From: Psoroptes ovis
Lineage: Eukaryota > Arthropoda > Arachnida > Sarcoptiformes > Psoroptidae
DNA: 64,000 bases
Direction: 5' to 3'
Assembly: GCA_002943765.1 (NCBI GenBank)
Contig: PQWQ01000032.1
Span: forward strand, 62,001-126,000
Translations under genes and position numbers: made by a program
Notes under the pieces: model-generated
The model's input: the letters and a program-made list of their open reading frames with translations, nothing else
What the model was told of the DNA's origin: nothing
Databases searched by the model: none
Shown: positions 1 through 13,071 of the stretch, one piece after another
Layout of the letters: each line of letters starts with the position of its first letter
Numbering within the stretch: the first letter of the stretch is position 1

Positions 1-1184
1 GTTTGTTTTCATCATCATCATTGTATTATTAGTGCTATTATTATTCGAATTGGTATTCATGGCATTCATCGCTTTGTTGTTCGTGTTGTCAGTAGTATTT
101 AATCCATGTTTTTCAATGGCCATAATTAATGATGTAAATAGGTTATTTACAGACGAATTTTCTTTGGCGCTAAAAAAATTATACGAAAAATAAAAATATA
201 TTTGTTTCATTAGATTAATCAATCATAAAATGAATAATCGATATTATTTATTATTATTATTGTACGAAGAAAAAAAGACACATCTGCCATAATCTGGCAG
301 CAAGCAGCATTTAAACAACTCTACCTGACTTCAACAAATTGTGCATGCATATAATTGGCTAAATCTTTACCATCCTGTGGTGATACACAACGTTCTAAAT
401 GTAGATCCACTTTATTTCCTACCAAAATAATCGGTACTCTGAGCATCATATTTTGTTTATTTACCAAAAAAATAAATAAATAAGAGAAAGCAAAATGTTA
501 TTTTTAAAATGTCTGGCTATATTTATATATAAAAATATTAAATTTTTAATATTTAATCAAAACTTAACTGAATATTTCCTGTCAATTCCAATAGCTTATC
601 ATAAATAACTTTGACAACTTCGAATGATTTCAGGTTATTGATGCTATATTTATATGAAATTAAATGAAACCAGAAAAAATCAAATAAATTAAAACAAAAA
701 ATTGAAAATTTTTAATCCAAATTTTTCCGGGATCATCATTTGATTGATTAATGATAAAACGGTAGTAAATACCTGTATACCAGACAATATCCATGAATAT
801 CCATTGCATATTCATGTGGAAATATTGAATATTCATCTTGTCCAGCTGTGTCCACTAATTTTAATGAATATTCTTGGCCTTTTACTTTGATATTTTTATA
901 GAAAGCTATGTGTTTATTCAGAATGGATAAATTCAAATGGAAAAATGAATAAATATTGAATCATCAAATAATAATTGCAACTCAACTATTTTCAATTGTT
1001 GGATCATATGAATCAACAAATTGTCCTTCAACAAATTGTATGGTCAAAGAAGATTTACCTGTTTTCAGTGAAAGAAAAGAACATAAGAGTTCAAGTATAT
1101 GAAATTATATATGAGAAAACAACATCATCACTCACCAACTGAACGAAATCCCATTAAGGCGATTTTTCTTTGTTTTGTAGCCAT
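1..1184 (-). CDS. Rheb: Rheb small GTPase (partial, 3' end off left edge)
   Basis: Ras-family GTPase that activates TORC1 at lysosomal and endomembranes. Coding exons in transcript order are 1184-1136, 1058-987, 905-773, 643-569, 438-325 and 169-1, all with GT-AG borders and matching phases, giving 204 visible residues. Visible motifs: G1 GFRSVGKSSL (residues 12-21, with the Rheb-type Arg after GF), switch I YDPTIENTF, G3 DTAGQDEYSIFP (from residue 59), NKVD (118-121) and SAKEN (148-152). The start is the only ATG ahead of the P-loop and gives MATKQRKIALMGF. Human Rheb is 184 residues, so this protein is already longer at the window edge. Its C-terminal part is Asn/Thr/Met-rich (NTNSNNNSTNN), and the farnesylation CAAX box, if kept, lies outside the window. 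The introns are 77-155 bp. Identity is certain from the motifs; only the C-terminus is unknown. Confidence 0.96.
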
Positions 1185-1480
1185 TTGTGAATGAGATTGA
1201 ATGTGATTGATCAATAATGATGTAATTCAGGTAGATTTATTGATCAAATGATGACTAATTTTTAAAACGTTTCAAAAGTCTTAACATAAAAATCACTAAA
1301 TCACACAGTATTAATAATAATGAATTGAATGTATCAGTTTTCCAAATTTCATTTGTTTTATTTATTCAATATTTAATCATATGAATAGATTAATTTTTTA
1401 AAACGAGCACAAACAACAACAAAAATTAAATGTGTTTATGCAAAAAAAAGATGCTTACATTGATTGTGACCGTTCGTCGG

Positions 1481-1490
1481 CAGATGGCGC
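1481..1490 (+). promoter_or_regulatory. CTCF-core-like motif upstream of Rheb
   Basis: CAGATGGCGC lies about 300 bp upstream of the Rheb start codon in a small GC-rich patch (GTCGGCAGATGGCGCCGAG) that stands out from the AT-rich surroundings. It resembles the AGATGGCGC core bound by insect and vertebrate CTCF, and also YY1/Pho-like GATGGCG sites. Binding is inference only. Confidence 0.25.
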
Positions 1491-2678
1491 CGAGAAAATC
1501 TGCTGAATTTTGAAAAATTGCACAATTAATTCAAAATCCATTGATCATATAGACATAGGATGATTTTCACCATCGTTTTTGGTCATTGATTTATTCCATT
1601 ATCTGATCTAAATATACGAGAAACTTAGTCTAAGAGTATGAAATGTTAATTTTTAAAATTTTTAAAAATTTCAATCAATTAATCACTTATAGATTGCATT
1701 TTAAGTTTTAAATTTTGTCCATTGTTTTTTTTCGTTCAGGGAAGTAAATGATTGACCACAGTGCATATGTCATTCATCATTCAAATCATTTTCAAATTAT
1801 CTTCACAAGTAAAGGAGGACTTTTTTAAATTTTTTTGCAGGAAATTATTCGAAATTTATTCAAAAATATATACGCGAAATCCAGGTCATAAAAATGATGT
1901 GAAAATATAAAATAAAATAAATATTTTCAGTTGGACAACTGTCATCACACAGCATCATTTGGAAAGATAAGGTGTAAGGTGTTAGAATTGGGATAAACTT
2001 TTGCTTTTAAAATTATTCAATGGTTACACTGGTTTTACACGTTTCAAAAGATTATAGAATAGACCCAAAATGACAAAAATTGGAAATATCATCAAAATTG
2101 CAAATCCATAATTGATCGATTAGGGCTATTGATAAATGTTACATAAATACATAAATGAATATATCAATAAGAAAAAAATTCGAATTTTATTAACCTCATT
2201 CAATCACATATAAAAATATCAATCAATTATTACTTATCAATTCAAATTGAATGTGAAAATGAATAATAATCGATTTACATTTCATTATATGAATGAATAA
2301 TAATAATCATCGCTTTGGTTATTTCAAAAAAAATAAAAAATAAATGATAATATTTTCAATTTATGATGATGATGATCATTATTTCGATCTTATGACAATG
2401 CTTATACGCTTAAAATGTTTAATAGACAATGTTTTAATGTGTTCATTTCATTTCATAGACATTTAACAATTCATTGAATGCAGTGAATGCATCTAAAAAA
2501 AATAGTTCAAATTTTAAAGAAAATAAATAAAATGAAAAATTGTCGTAAGACTTCGACCAATTGCATCCTTAAATTGCATCCATTGTACTTACATGGATGC
2601 ACCAGTATGGAAATGAATATGAATAACAATAATAATAATAATAATAAAAGTCAATTTTGAATCACCGAACATATATTC

Positions 2679-2755
2679 AGGTTGTCCTGAAAGTTTTTAC
2701 CGATTTACCGGTTGAAAAAACATGTGAAAATTGGCAAAAACTTTTCGGACAGCCC
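2679..2755 (+). mobile_element. 78-bp palindromic element, copy 1 (family P1, loop type 2)
   Basis: Left arm AGGTTGTCCTGAAAGTTTTT pairs with right arm AAAAACTTTTCGGACAGCCC. The loop reads GATTTACCGGTTGAAAAAAC, the type 2 loop in forward orientation. No coding capacity; the ends resemble mariner-type termini. Confidence 0.85.
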
Positions 2756-3563
2756 TACTATATATTCAATTTCATTTTCGATTCAAAACAAACTGATAAT
2801 GGATTTTTTTTCTCATTTCTTATTTGATTTTAATTATAGACGAATAAAAATAGAAATGAAAATAATTTTCTTTCATTTATTTTTTTGTAGATTTTAAAAT
2901 TGATTTTCGGTTGTGATATTGAAATATCGAAATATATCTCACAGATGTTCATTGAAACAATCAAAAATTGCCCATTTTCGAATGTTTCAACGACGATAAT
3001 CGTTTACGATTTGAAACTCTTAATCGAATGCCATCAATCAATCGTTTCATCAATTTTTTGGCCATTTTCATTCATTTGAGAAAATTTCCTTTCCAGTAAA
3101 ATCAAAGATGAAGAACAATAATTTCATTTTTGTAAAATAAAATATTTTTCAAAATTGAAAATGATCAAAATCAATCGAAATTTGATCTAATAATCTTAAT
3201 TCGAATCAACTTTCTTCGTGGATGCTAAATCTTCTTTTTTTAGGAGAAAAAATGCAGCTTAATAATTCAAGAAAGAAAATAGAGTCGCATAATTAATTGA
3301 CTTATTGGCCAAAATACATATTAATAGATTATTTGATAGAACATATGTGTTTTTATGGCTGATCATCAACAACAACATATACAGTAGCGTTTAATAATAA
3401 TAATAATAATCAACTAACTAAACATCCAAATTGAATGATGAATGATGAATTCCTCTCAAATTTTTGTTTGAAATTTAGTTATAAATTCATCATAAATATA
3501 ATAAGATGCTGAATAAAAATTCACACACATACACAATTGAATGTTATGATTATTAAAAATATT

Positions 3564-3639
3564 AGATTGTACGAAAAGTTTTTACCGATTTTCCAATGAT
3601 TTTCAATCAGTAAATCGGCAAAAACTTTTCGGACAATCA
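3564..3639 (-). mobile_element. P1 palindromic element, copy 2 (loop type 2, reversed)
   Basis: Arms AGATTGTACGAAAAGTTTTT and AAAAACTTTTCGGACAATC. The loop contains TTTTCAATCAGTAAATCGG, the reverse complement of the type 2 loop of copies 1 and 15, so this copy is inserted in the opposite orientation. Confidence 0.85.
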
Positions 3640-4792
3640 AATCCATCCATGTATTTTTTTCGATTTTCACTTATTTATTTGTTATATTTTACTTGTTAAA
3701 AATAGATATTTAAAAAAAATTTACATCTAAAGATATCTTAAAATAAAAGAAAAAAAGTGCAAAATATTTCAAAAAATTTTCCGGCTAAATTTTCTTTTTA
3801 CAGAAAAAAAGGTTCAAATTAAATGATTAATTTTGGTCCGAGAAATGGCGATCGACACATACATGCAGTAAAGGGGAAAATCAATTGAAATTATTTCATT
3901 TTTTCATTGTTTTTTCATTGATTCATTTTATTGGATAAAAATGTAAAAACAAACAAATCGATTGATGGTTCTCGGTTTTTTCCTTGTCCAAATATCTATT
4001 CAAATAGTAATTGATTGGTCCTAAATTTTTCGCATTTTCAATGGAAAAAAAATTTCAAAAATTTTTTCCTTAAAAATTTGAATGTGTCCATGTCCATGTG
4101 TTGTTCAAAATGTAAAACGACCTAAAACAACCAAAAAAAAGATAAGATGTGAAAAAAGAAGAAGAAATTCAATTTTTCTTCAGGACAAAAATTCAATTTT
4201 TGTTGTGATAAAATCAGTTGTCTTTGAACAAAAAAAAAAATTTCTTTGAGTTTTTTGTTTTTTTTTCTATTCAATGAAACCGAATCCAGCTTCATGCCAA
4301 CATAATTTTCACGAAAGATGCAATAATGCAATTCACAATGTGTTAAAATGTGAATGAATGGATCAAGCGAATAGACTCAAATATGAATGACAATCATCAG
4401 GACAATTAGTCATCTGAATACCTGTGAACACCTTTGAAATGAAAGTGAAAAAATTTTGTCAAATTTTTTTTTTCGGACAAAAATTTTCGCATTCAAACAT
4501 TCAAAGATTCACGAAGCCATAATAATAATAATAATACAATGATGATAATGACAATGGTTTTTGGTTTTCATCTTAAAGAAAATGCATTATTATTATAAAA
4601 AATAGAAGAATAATGAAAAACAATCAAATGAATATTTCTTTTATTTCAAATTTTCAAAAATGTTACTTTAAATAGAAATGTATTCAATTTTTTTTTTCTG
4701 TTTGTTTGTGAACTGAATGGCTGTATGGCTGTGTAAGCCGCAAAAATGCAGTACATCTTGAAATGTGAATAAAAATCAACAGGTACATATAT

Positions 4793-4873
4793 TGGGCTGT
4801 CCCTTAAGTTCTTGCCGTTTTTTGCGAATAAAAAAATTAAAAAAAAAACGGCAAGAACTTATGGGACAACCCA
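4793..4873. mobile_element. P1-related palindromic element, copy 3 (divergent, mariner-like ends)
   Basis: Left arm TTGGGCTGTCCCTTAAGTTC and right arm GAACTTATGGGACAACCCA, each extended inward by TTGCCGTTTT or its complement, around an A-rich centre. The TTGGGTTGTCCCATAAGTTC spelling is closer to canonical mariner terminal repeats than the other copies and may mark a sister subfamily. Confidence 0.8.
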
Positions 4874-5821
4874 ATACATTCATGCCTATGTAACTGAAAG
4901 AATGAATGAAAACCTGTTGGTAAATTTTTTTTTCGTTCATTTCTCTTCTCTTATTCCTAAAGATAAAATGAAACATATTTGTCTCTTCACACACAGAGAT
5001 GTCTTGTGGGTCCATTTTGGAATCCAGTTTTTTTTTAAAGAAAATTATATCAAACAAAATAACATTCGAAACTAGGCCGATCGACCAAATTTTTTTTTTT
5101 GATTTCGTTATGAATTCAGGTTGATTTCAGGTTAAAATGTTCGTATGAAATGTATGGATAGATAATAATAAAAAATACAGAGAAATCGTTCATCATGGAA
5201 AAAAAATGAAGATAATGCCAGAGAAATTGTAATTTTTTTATTTTTACTTATGGCCAAATACTTTTGGTTTCTCTTTGGTTTTTGAATGGCACTTTCCATT
5301 CGAATAATAAACAATTTCTCTTCATCCAATTATCGATCTTTTGCCTGATGATGATGATGAGTTTTGGGTATATATATGCATAGACATTTGGTATATGCAC
5401 CAGAAAAATGATTAAACATTCCTCATAAAAGAAAAATTTTTGTGTTTGAAATTCGAATGTTCAGGTCTTTTCATTCAATCAATGAATGAATGATCATCGA
5501 TCTGAGATGGTTTCAATAAAACAAATCAACAAATAAATTCAATTTGTGGAAAATGAAATTAAATCTTCGACAATTTTTCATTTATGAATTTGACAACCAA
5601 AAAAAGTGAAATGTATTTACCCAAATGATCGAAAATGAAATGAAACAAAATTAATTAATGTGTTTGTGTGTTGTGCATTCTCAATTGAAACCAATGATTG
5701 ATTGGCGATAATTTCAAATTCGAAATATATTGACTTGTTGACTTTAAAAATTCATAAATTCAGTGAGTGAAATCAACCACCATTCAAACAAATTAAGCTA
5801 AAATTTTTCTCCAACAAAAAA

Positions 5822-8800
5822 ATGCCATCAAAATCAATCTCCGATGATAAAATTGATGCGGAGATGAATCAACATCCGAAACCAGTAATATCATCGGATA
5901 TTGATGATGATAATGATGATATTGGTTATAATCATCAAAATAAATATTCACCGACATATTCAACATCAATAAATGATTCAATATCGATTAATCAAAGCCA
6001 AAATAATCAAAATGATCATCATCATCATCAGAATCATTATGAACGATCACAATCAATACAACAGAATTATAACAATAAAAAATCAATAAATCAAAATATT
6101 CATATTAAAAATAATAATGATCAACGATCATCAACAATGATCACAAATCAAAATAATCAAAATGATTATGATTATGAAAATGATGATATCGATGATGATG
6201 ATCATACAAGCTTATCATTATCAAATCGAATCACTAATCATCATAATCATCGTAGTGATCCAAATCAAATCAATCAAATAAATCAAAATTCAAATAAAAT
6301 CAATTATATTAATAATGATCATAATATTGATGATGATGAATATGATTATGATAATAAATCTGAAAATAATGATTCAAAAGAATATCGGAAAAAATTGTTC
6401 ATTTCATTGGCCATGCTATTGCCGGCCATTGCAGCCATTATCGGTAAATAATTATTAATAATTCATTGATTTATTCTAAAATCAAAGATATTTATAAGGA
6501 CAAAATCCAATCATTCAGTAGTTGAATTGTTTTGCTTAGTATTTTTGATTTAAAATCAAAAGAAAAAGAAAGTATTTTGTTTGTTTGTTTGTCACAATTC
6601 ATCATAACATTGTCATTATTATTTGAGATAATACATAGTGAAAATGTATGGCTATCAAACAAGTATGCTCCATTGAACAATTAGATCACATTTTTTTTGT
6701 CTAAGATTTTCATTTTCATTTCAATTTAGAATATATACAAAATAAAGATAAAATCTAATCAAATAATCAACCTGCTATTATCAAAATGAATCCGGGCAAA
6801 ATTTTGTCTTTTTCTCATCCGGTTAATTGTTTTTTTTTCTTTTTTCTTTTCTCTTTCTTTTGGATATCCGTTTATTTTTAAATCCAAGGAGTAATGGCCT
6901 GGGCAATTAGCGCCGAAGTTGTACTTGGAGCCAAACGTGAAGCACAACGCCGTAGTGGTGGTGGTGGTGGTATTGGAGGGGATCATCATCATGATTTTCA
7001 TTTCAAACTTCCAAATGTGAGTATTTTTTTTTTGAGTTTTTGAAAATGACCAATCTTAATGATCTTCTGAATCGAAATAAACAGAGATATGATTATACAC
7101 GATTTACCAGTGCACCTTTACAACAAATCATACAGCAACAACAACAGTCACAGCGGCAAATCAATCCTGAAATGCTGATCACTAATCATGAACAACATCA
7201 TGATAATAATCATGGTGTAATGATGAATGATTTGCAACAAAAATTACAAACATTAAGCCAAGAATTTATTAGCCGTAGAAATGGTATGCAAATTTCTCAC
7301 AAGAAATTGATTAAATAATTGGGTTTTTTTTCTAAAATAATTTAAAAATTGTAGACAATGTCCATATGACAAATGATCAACAAATGAATCAAGAAAATTT
7401 AGCCCAATTATTAGCCAAAATATTAGTTAATCATCAACAAACAATGAAAAATAGCCCACAATCACAATCACAATTAGTTGTACCTAGTCAGTCACCTAAA
7501 TCAATTTCCATTCAATCACATTCATCACAACCAAGAGCATTGGAATTGAAAATTGCATCATCGCCGACAGCGAAAGAAACTGGTAAAAGTTCACAATCAT
7601 CAAAATCATCGAAATCATCGAAGCAAAAGCAACCGACACATTCAACCAAACATAAGAAAGCGATTGTAGAAAAAAGTAAATCAATGGCACATCCGAAAAC
7701 AGTCCCATCGAACAGTAAATCATCGAACAAAGTTAAAAATTATGAAAAAGAATTAGATTCTTTGTTGACTAAAATTGAAAATCTTGAAAAACAAAAATAT
7801 AGTGCACCTAAAGCACCGAAACCACAAACCAAAAAAGAACTGTTTGGTAATAAAGATTCTGAAATTGTTAAGAAATTAAGAAAATTTATGGAATCAGCAC
7901 CCAAAGAAGAAACCGATGTTCGTCCATTTATGTATCCGACAATGATTCAAAAACAACAATCAACATCAGAATCACAGCAACAGCAATGGGAACCAATGCC
8001 ACCGCCGCCTCCTCCACCACCACCTCCAATGCCATTTATGCCAGCTGCATTCATGCCACAACCACCACCACCACCACCGCCATCAATGCCAGAAATGGCA
8101 CATCATCCAAATCCAAATGAAATGAATCCAAATATGATGATGAATAATGATAATTACAAACAATCACAGATGGCACAAGCATATCCACCACCTCAGCAAC
8201 CGGAACATGGTTTTTCGCCGTATATGCCACCATTATCACCAGATCCATTGCCTGCAAATGTTTATCAACAACCGCAACATACACCTCAGGCACCGCCGCA
8301 GCCACAGCCGCAACCAATTGAAAATTATAGAGAACAAGCAGCTTATTATCCACCACAATCTCAGCCGCATCAATATCAACAACAGCCACAAATGCAATCA
8401 TCGAATCAAGTTCAAACATATGTTCATCCATCACAACAAGAACATTATCAACACTATGAACAGCAGCCATCAGCAGAACCAATCATCGATGATATGGTTG
8501 AAACAACAACCAAAAAACCAAGTAAATTAAGTCAAATCAGTCGAAGATTTCAGTTGAGCAAAATATTTACATCAGTTATGCCACTAAAAAGCAAAAAGGC
8601 GAAAAAACCACGTCCGCCGCCACCATCTGCACCAGATTTTCAATATGATGATTCGATGCCACCGCCGCCGCCTCCACCAGCAATGATGGCACCCGAAGAC
8701 CAAGAAATGATGGCAGGACCACCGCCATCAATGCCAATGAATGATCAAATAGCACAAGAATCACGTTATAAAGCATCAGTGAATCGTGGAGGATATCGAA

Positions 8801-9060
8801 GCTACGGGCCAATGGAAGCAGCTGGTATGCAAGTACGATTCGGTGGTGGACCGGTAGGTGGCGGAAGCCAAGTAAAAGTAAATCCAATGGCTATATTGAA
8901 AACATTAGCATTCCCGATGATGAAAAGGCCAGCATTGAATTTGAATGGTAAAGTTGTGCTCGGAATCGTTCTTGAAAATGGTGCCAGTAGTGGCCATGGT
9001 CCATACCGTAAACCAAAAACAGTATTTCAACATTATAGCACTGGACGAATAAAAAGATAA
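5822..9060 (+). CDS. Uncharacterised Pro/Gln-rich single-pass membrane protein, 900 aa
   Basis: I do not recognise this protein. Exons 5822-6443, 6889-7016, 7037-7283 and 7355-9060 join with GT-AG borders into 2,703 nt ending in TAA. Residues 1-187 are hydrophilic and Asn/Asp/His/Gln-rich. Residues 192-221 form one hydrophobic segment (LFISLAMLLPAIAAIIGV, then MAWAISAEVVLGAK), which exists only when exons 1 and 2 are joined; this supports the splice. A glycine/histidine stretch, Gln-rich segments, a Ser/Lys-rich region, a possible short coiled coil near 461-480 and poly-proline blocks near 547-575 follow. Near the C-terminus is a conserved-looking non-repetitive end with KVVLGIVLENGASSGHGPYR. 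The N-terminus lacks a signal peptide, so the hydrophobic segment is probably a signal anchor. The basic-plus-polyproline tail could bind SH3/WW/EVH1 domains, but function is unknown. Confidence 0.8.
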
Positions 9061-9809
9061 GAATTCAACAACAATTTGAATCTTAAAAACAAATCTTTAC
9101 ACAACTTTTTTTAGGCTGGATACTAAAAAAACAACAAATCGATCGAGCGATGAAACAAATTCAAGACAAAATTCAAATTAAAAAAAAAGAAAATTTGAAA
9201 CAAATTAGGACCGAGAAGATATCAAACAAACACAGAAACGAAAATTTCACTATTTTTTCTCAAAAGTTGCCATTTTTTCCAAGAATATTTTCTCATTTGA
9301 AACAAACAAACAAAAGATTCAAATGACATAATTCATAAAAGCCGCATCAAAAAATTAATAATTCAATTTCTTAATTTCTCAAAAATCAAAAAAATTCGTT
9401 GTGATAGGTACTTTATTATTTGACAAATATTTTTCATTGAAACTTTGCGGCTTTCCACAACTATTTCATTTCACTAAAAGTAAACCTCGAATTAATCATG
9501 CTTCTTCTACTCTTTCTCTTCTATTAATTAATTGTAATATTTATTAGTTTTTTTGCCATTTTTTTTCTTGTAAAATTTTTTTTTCAATTTCTTATATCGA
9601 AACACAGACAAACAAACAAACATACATTGAATAATGCAAATTTATTAATTTCAAATTTTTTTTAAGAAAAAAAAATTCTTAGATTTTTTTTATTATATTG
9701 ATTCTTTGTAGATTTTATACAGTCTTACACATACATTATACTTATTGAATTTGAAATAATAATAATCATTTTTTTTCATTCATATTCTTTATAACATGGA
9801 AATTGATTG

Positions 9810-9815
9810 AATAAA
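9810..9815 (+). terminator. Candidate poly(A) signal of the membrane-protein gene
   Basis: AATAAA 750 bases after the stop codon, followed by T-rich sequence (TTGTTTTTGTTTTTG). It is weak evidence in AT-rich DNA. Confidence 0.3.
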
Positions 9816-12161
9816 AATTAAAGCAAAGCAAAGCATTGTTTTTGTTTTTGAACTTTGAATTTGAAGTTTCCGATTGTGGAAGAATTTTTTCGTTAATTAA
9901 TAGAAGAAAATAAACATACCAATGGGTCCGGCAATTCACTAATATTTTGAAAAGCCAATTGCCTCAAAACGTGAACTTTGATAGAGAGTAATAATACGTC
10001 AAAAGATATGGTACGAGACAGGTAGCATAAAACATATTTATACGTCCATCTACATACATCTAAGTATTGGCCGAAATTTCGATAAATTATTATTTTTTTG
10101 ATTAAAAAAACTTTTTTTCTTCCAAGTTTTTAATGAATCATTGAATAGCATAGAAGAGTATGCAATTGAATGTGGCTGTGTATTAATTTCTGCATATGTG
10201 TGTTTGGTATGCCTGTCAATTTGGGCAATAAATTATTTTGATTATTTTTGTTTTTGTTTTTGCATGAAATAAACAAGAAAAATAATAAAAAATATTCACA
10301 TTCTAAACTATGAGTAAACAATGTTTTCGGTGGATGTTTTTTTTTCAAATACAGCTTGTTGTATTCAAAATGAATAGTGTGTGTTTATGTGTGTATGTAA
10401 GCATAGAAATATATGTGTGGTGGTCTTTGAACGATCATCAAAATGAAAATGATCAATGAGTGTGTCTGAAAAAATATTTTAGTTTCGGTCGGTTAGGATA
10501 GAATTCTTTTAGATTGAATTGAATTGAATTGAATATATGATTCATTCAACTCCTTTGATTACACAATTTTATAATTAATATTTGAAAAAAAATGAAATTA
10601 AAAAAAAATCTATAATCTTAACGAACCTTTAACGAGCTATGAAAAAAAAATAAATAAATTTCCAAGAAAGAAATTTATTCATTTATTTTTTGATGATCTG
10701 CGTCGGCGAAACATTTTTCGAATGATGATGATGATCAAAAAAATGATTATGACCAAAAAGATATGTTCAAAGATATGAGGGGCTTTATTGAAAGAAATGG
10801 TAAATGAAATGAATTTGGATGCCAGCAAGACCACTCACATTATTACATTCAAAAAACAAAAAACATGAATCACACTACATTCGATAATGAAAATAATAAA
10901 AAAAAATTAAAGTCAAAATGATTTTTCTCTGTTTTCTTAAAGAAAATTCTCCCACTTAAAATAATTGTTCCGACAATGAACACCACCGACAGGTATAAAT
11001 ATAAATAAGTTTGAACACTGTGAATTCCGTACATCGAGGATGAATAAATAACAATAAAAAAATATTGTCATTGATTTGCATATTTGATTATTTATATGCA
11101 AAGAAAAATACATCCAAACCAAAACTTCAAAATGTTCAATCATTCAATGAATGCATTGATGGCCATCGATTTTTACTGGCTGCATGATCATGAACTTTAT
11201 CGATTATGATGATCTAAGAATGTAAAACAAGAAAAAAAATAAGCACAACATGATGTCTTACATTGAATTTTCAAAACAAACGATTCAAAAATACAATCAT
11301 CGGATATATATGACTAGCATGTATATTTGACTAGCAAAATTACTTATTCATTTATTCATTCGAAAAAATTTACATCTTTAAATGATGAATCACATCCATC
11401 TTTCATGTATTTAAGATTTAAGATGGCTCAAGATTTTTTTCTTATTATTTTTTTTAATAATTTTATTTCTTTTAAATTGATTTTTTTTCTTTGAATAATA
11501 AATAACAAAAATATTCGAAACAAATTGAAATGACTAATTATTATTAATTCAAAGCTAAAATATTCCACAGAAAAATTACAAGTTAACACTCATCAAAAAT
11601 ATGAATTCAATCAAAAAAGTTTAAGAATGGACCACATATACCACCATCGATTGACCATTCAATTAAGAATTTTTAATTAAGAATTTAAATTATTTAGCTT
11701 TTTTTTTGAATGAATGTTATCATTATGATCAGGAATTTCTCTCTTATCATCTTTATATTTATTTATATTTTTAACAGATTGTCACTGATAATTCGAAATA
11801 ATTATGTGTGCGACACAACAGCAGTCAAGTGAAATGAAGAAATTGAAGCAAACTGAAGCAAACAGTAGGGTTAATCAAAGAAAAGGAGTCGGAATTTTAT
11901 ATTTGAATAATTATGGCCAAAAAAACATTTGATGAATGAATGTATCAGAAATCGATCGGAAATATTGATTTGAATTCAAAATTTTTCAAAATTTAATGAG
12001 AATAATGTGAGTTCTCGTATAATATGCATCATACATGTTTTTCAACTTACATATTTTCGATGAATTTTTGGTAGGGGAAAACTTGATTTCTCGACCAAAG
12101 AAAATCTCCATTCAAATTCCTCTAAAAAAATTTAGAGCAAAAAAATGTAAATTACTAATAT

Positions 12162-12241
12162 TAGATTGTCCAAAAAGTTCTTGCCAAATTTTTTAATTAT
12201 TTTCTACGATATAATCGGCAAAAACTTTACGGACAACCCAA
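12162..12241 (-). mobile_element. P1 palindromic element, copy 4 (loop type 1, reversed)
   Basis: Left arm TAGATTGTCCAAAAAGTTCT, right arm AAAAACTTTACGGACAACCC. The loop holds TTTCTACGATATAATCGGC, the reverse complement of the type 1 loop. Confidence 0.85.
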
Positions 12242-12329
12242 TAAATTTAGAATAGAAAATTAAAATTTCTTTAAAAACTTTTGTTTCTTTCATTTTTGAA
12301 AATTAACGATTCATTATTATTTATTTATT

Positions 12330-12406
12330 ATGTTGTCCGAAAAGTTTTTGCCGATTTTCTAAAGATTTTCTACGATATAATCGACAAAAACTTTTCGGAC
12401 AACCTA
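12330..12406 (-). mobile_element. P1 palindromic element, copy 5 (loop type 1, reversed)
   Basis: Arms TGTTGTCCGAAAAGTTTTTG and AAAAACTTTTCGGACAACCT; the loop has TTTCTACGATATAATCGAC. It lies only 88 bp from copy 4, in the same orientation. Confidence 0.87.
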
Positions 12407-12992
12407 ATTATTATTGAATGTCTGAGATGTGATTAACTAATTTTTTTCTTATACTGAAAAACAGAAAAACATTTTCATTTATCCGAATCTAATTTGTCGT
12501 TTTGTGCACGGTACAAACACACTGACTGAATGCACTGACTCAACACACCTTCGGGGCCCAAAATCATTAAAAATAAATCGAAAAATAGAAAAATTTTAGC
12601 CTGAGGACTTTTTTGTTCAATAGATTGAAATAATGAGCAGAAAAAAATGCTAAATACTAAGCATGCAAAAAATGGTATGAAACAACGAATCGAAACTAAC
12701 AAAACAACGAAATCAAAATCCAATACAACAACAAACAACAACCTTATAAGAGTGAAAAACCTTATTCTTGTTGACCTACCTGTTGCTTCGAATGATTTGC
12801 GCATTTTCAATACATTCATTTAATGAAAAAAAATTAAAAATAACAAAATTTTGACGCCAGTCAAAAGAGAACTCTTGAAGATTTGAAAACCTCTAACCTT
12901 TGTTTTGTCCATTCCTTAGGTATGGAAACATGTTTGAATTTTTTCTTATTTATTTTTCATAAATGAAAAATAATCAATTCAAACCGAGGTAT

Positions 12993-13071
12993 TAGGTCGC
13001 CCGGAAAGTTTTTGCCGATTATATTGTAGAGAATTATTGAAAAATCGGCAAAAACTTATCGGACAACCTAA
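12993..13071 (+). mobile_element. P1 palindromic element, copy 6 (loop type 1, forward)
   Basis: TAGGTCGCCCGGAAAGTTTT pairs with AAAACTTATCGGACAACCTA. The loop ATTATATTGTAGAGAATTAT is type 1 in forward orientation. TA is present at both outer ends, the dinucleotide used by Tc1/mariner elements. Confidence 0.87.

Larger units (their letters stand above)
1185..5821. other. Gene-poor spacer between Rheb and the membrane-protein gene
   Basis: No supported coding exon on either strand; open frames here are short, low-complexity or run through palindromic elements. It holds the Rheb upstream region, three copies of the 78-bp palindromic element (about 2679, 3564 and 4793) and short AAT/ATA microsatellite runs (for example near 2625-2648 and 3390-3412). 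The two flanking genes are divergent, so both promoters should lie in this 4.6-kb stretch. Confidence 0.6.

Noticed and set aside
8051..8482. Valine-rich minus frame in the membrane-protein gene
   Set aside because: It is the antisense of CCA/CAA codons of the Pro/Gln-rich exon, not an independent gene.
12475..12819. 114-codon minus-strand open frame
   Set aside because: No domain or neighbouring exon found; Phe/Ile/Val-rich composition is expected from AT-rich DNA, and it lies in a spacer full of mobile palindromes.
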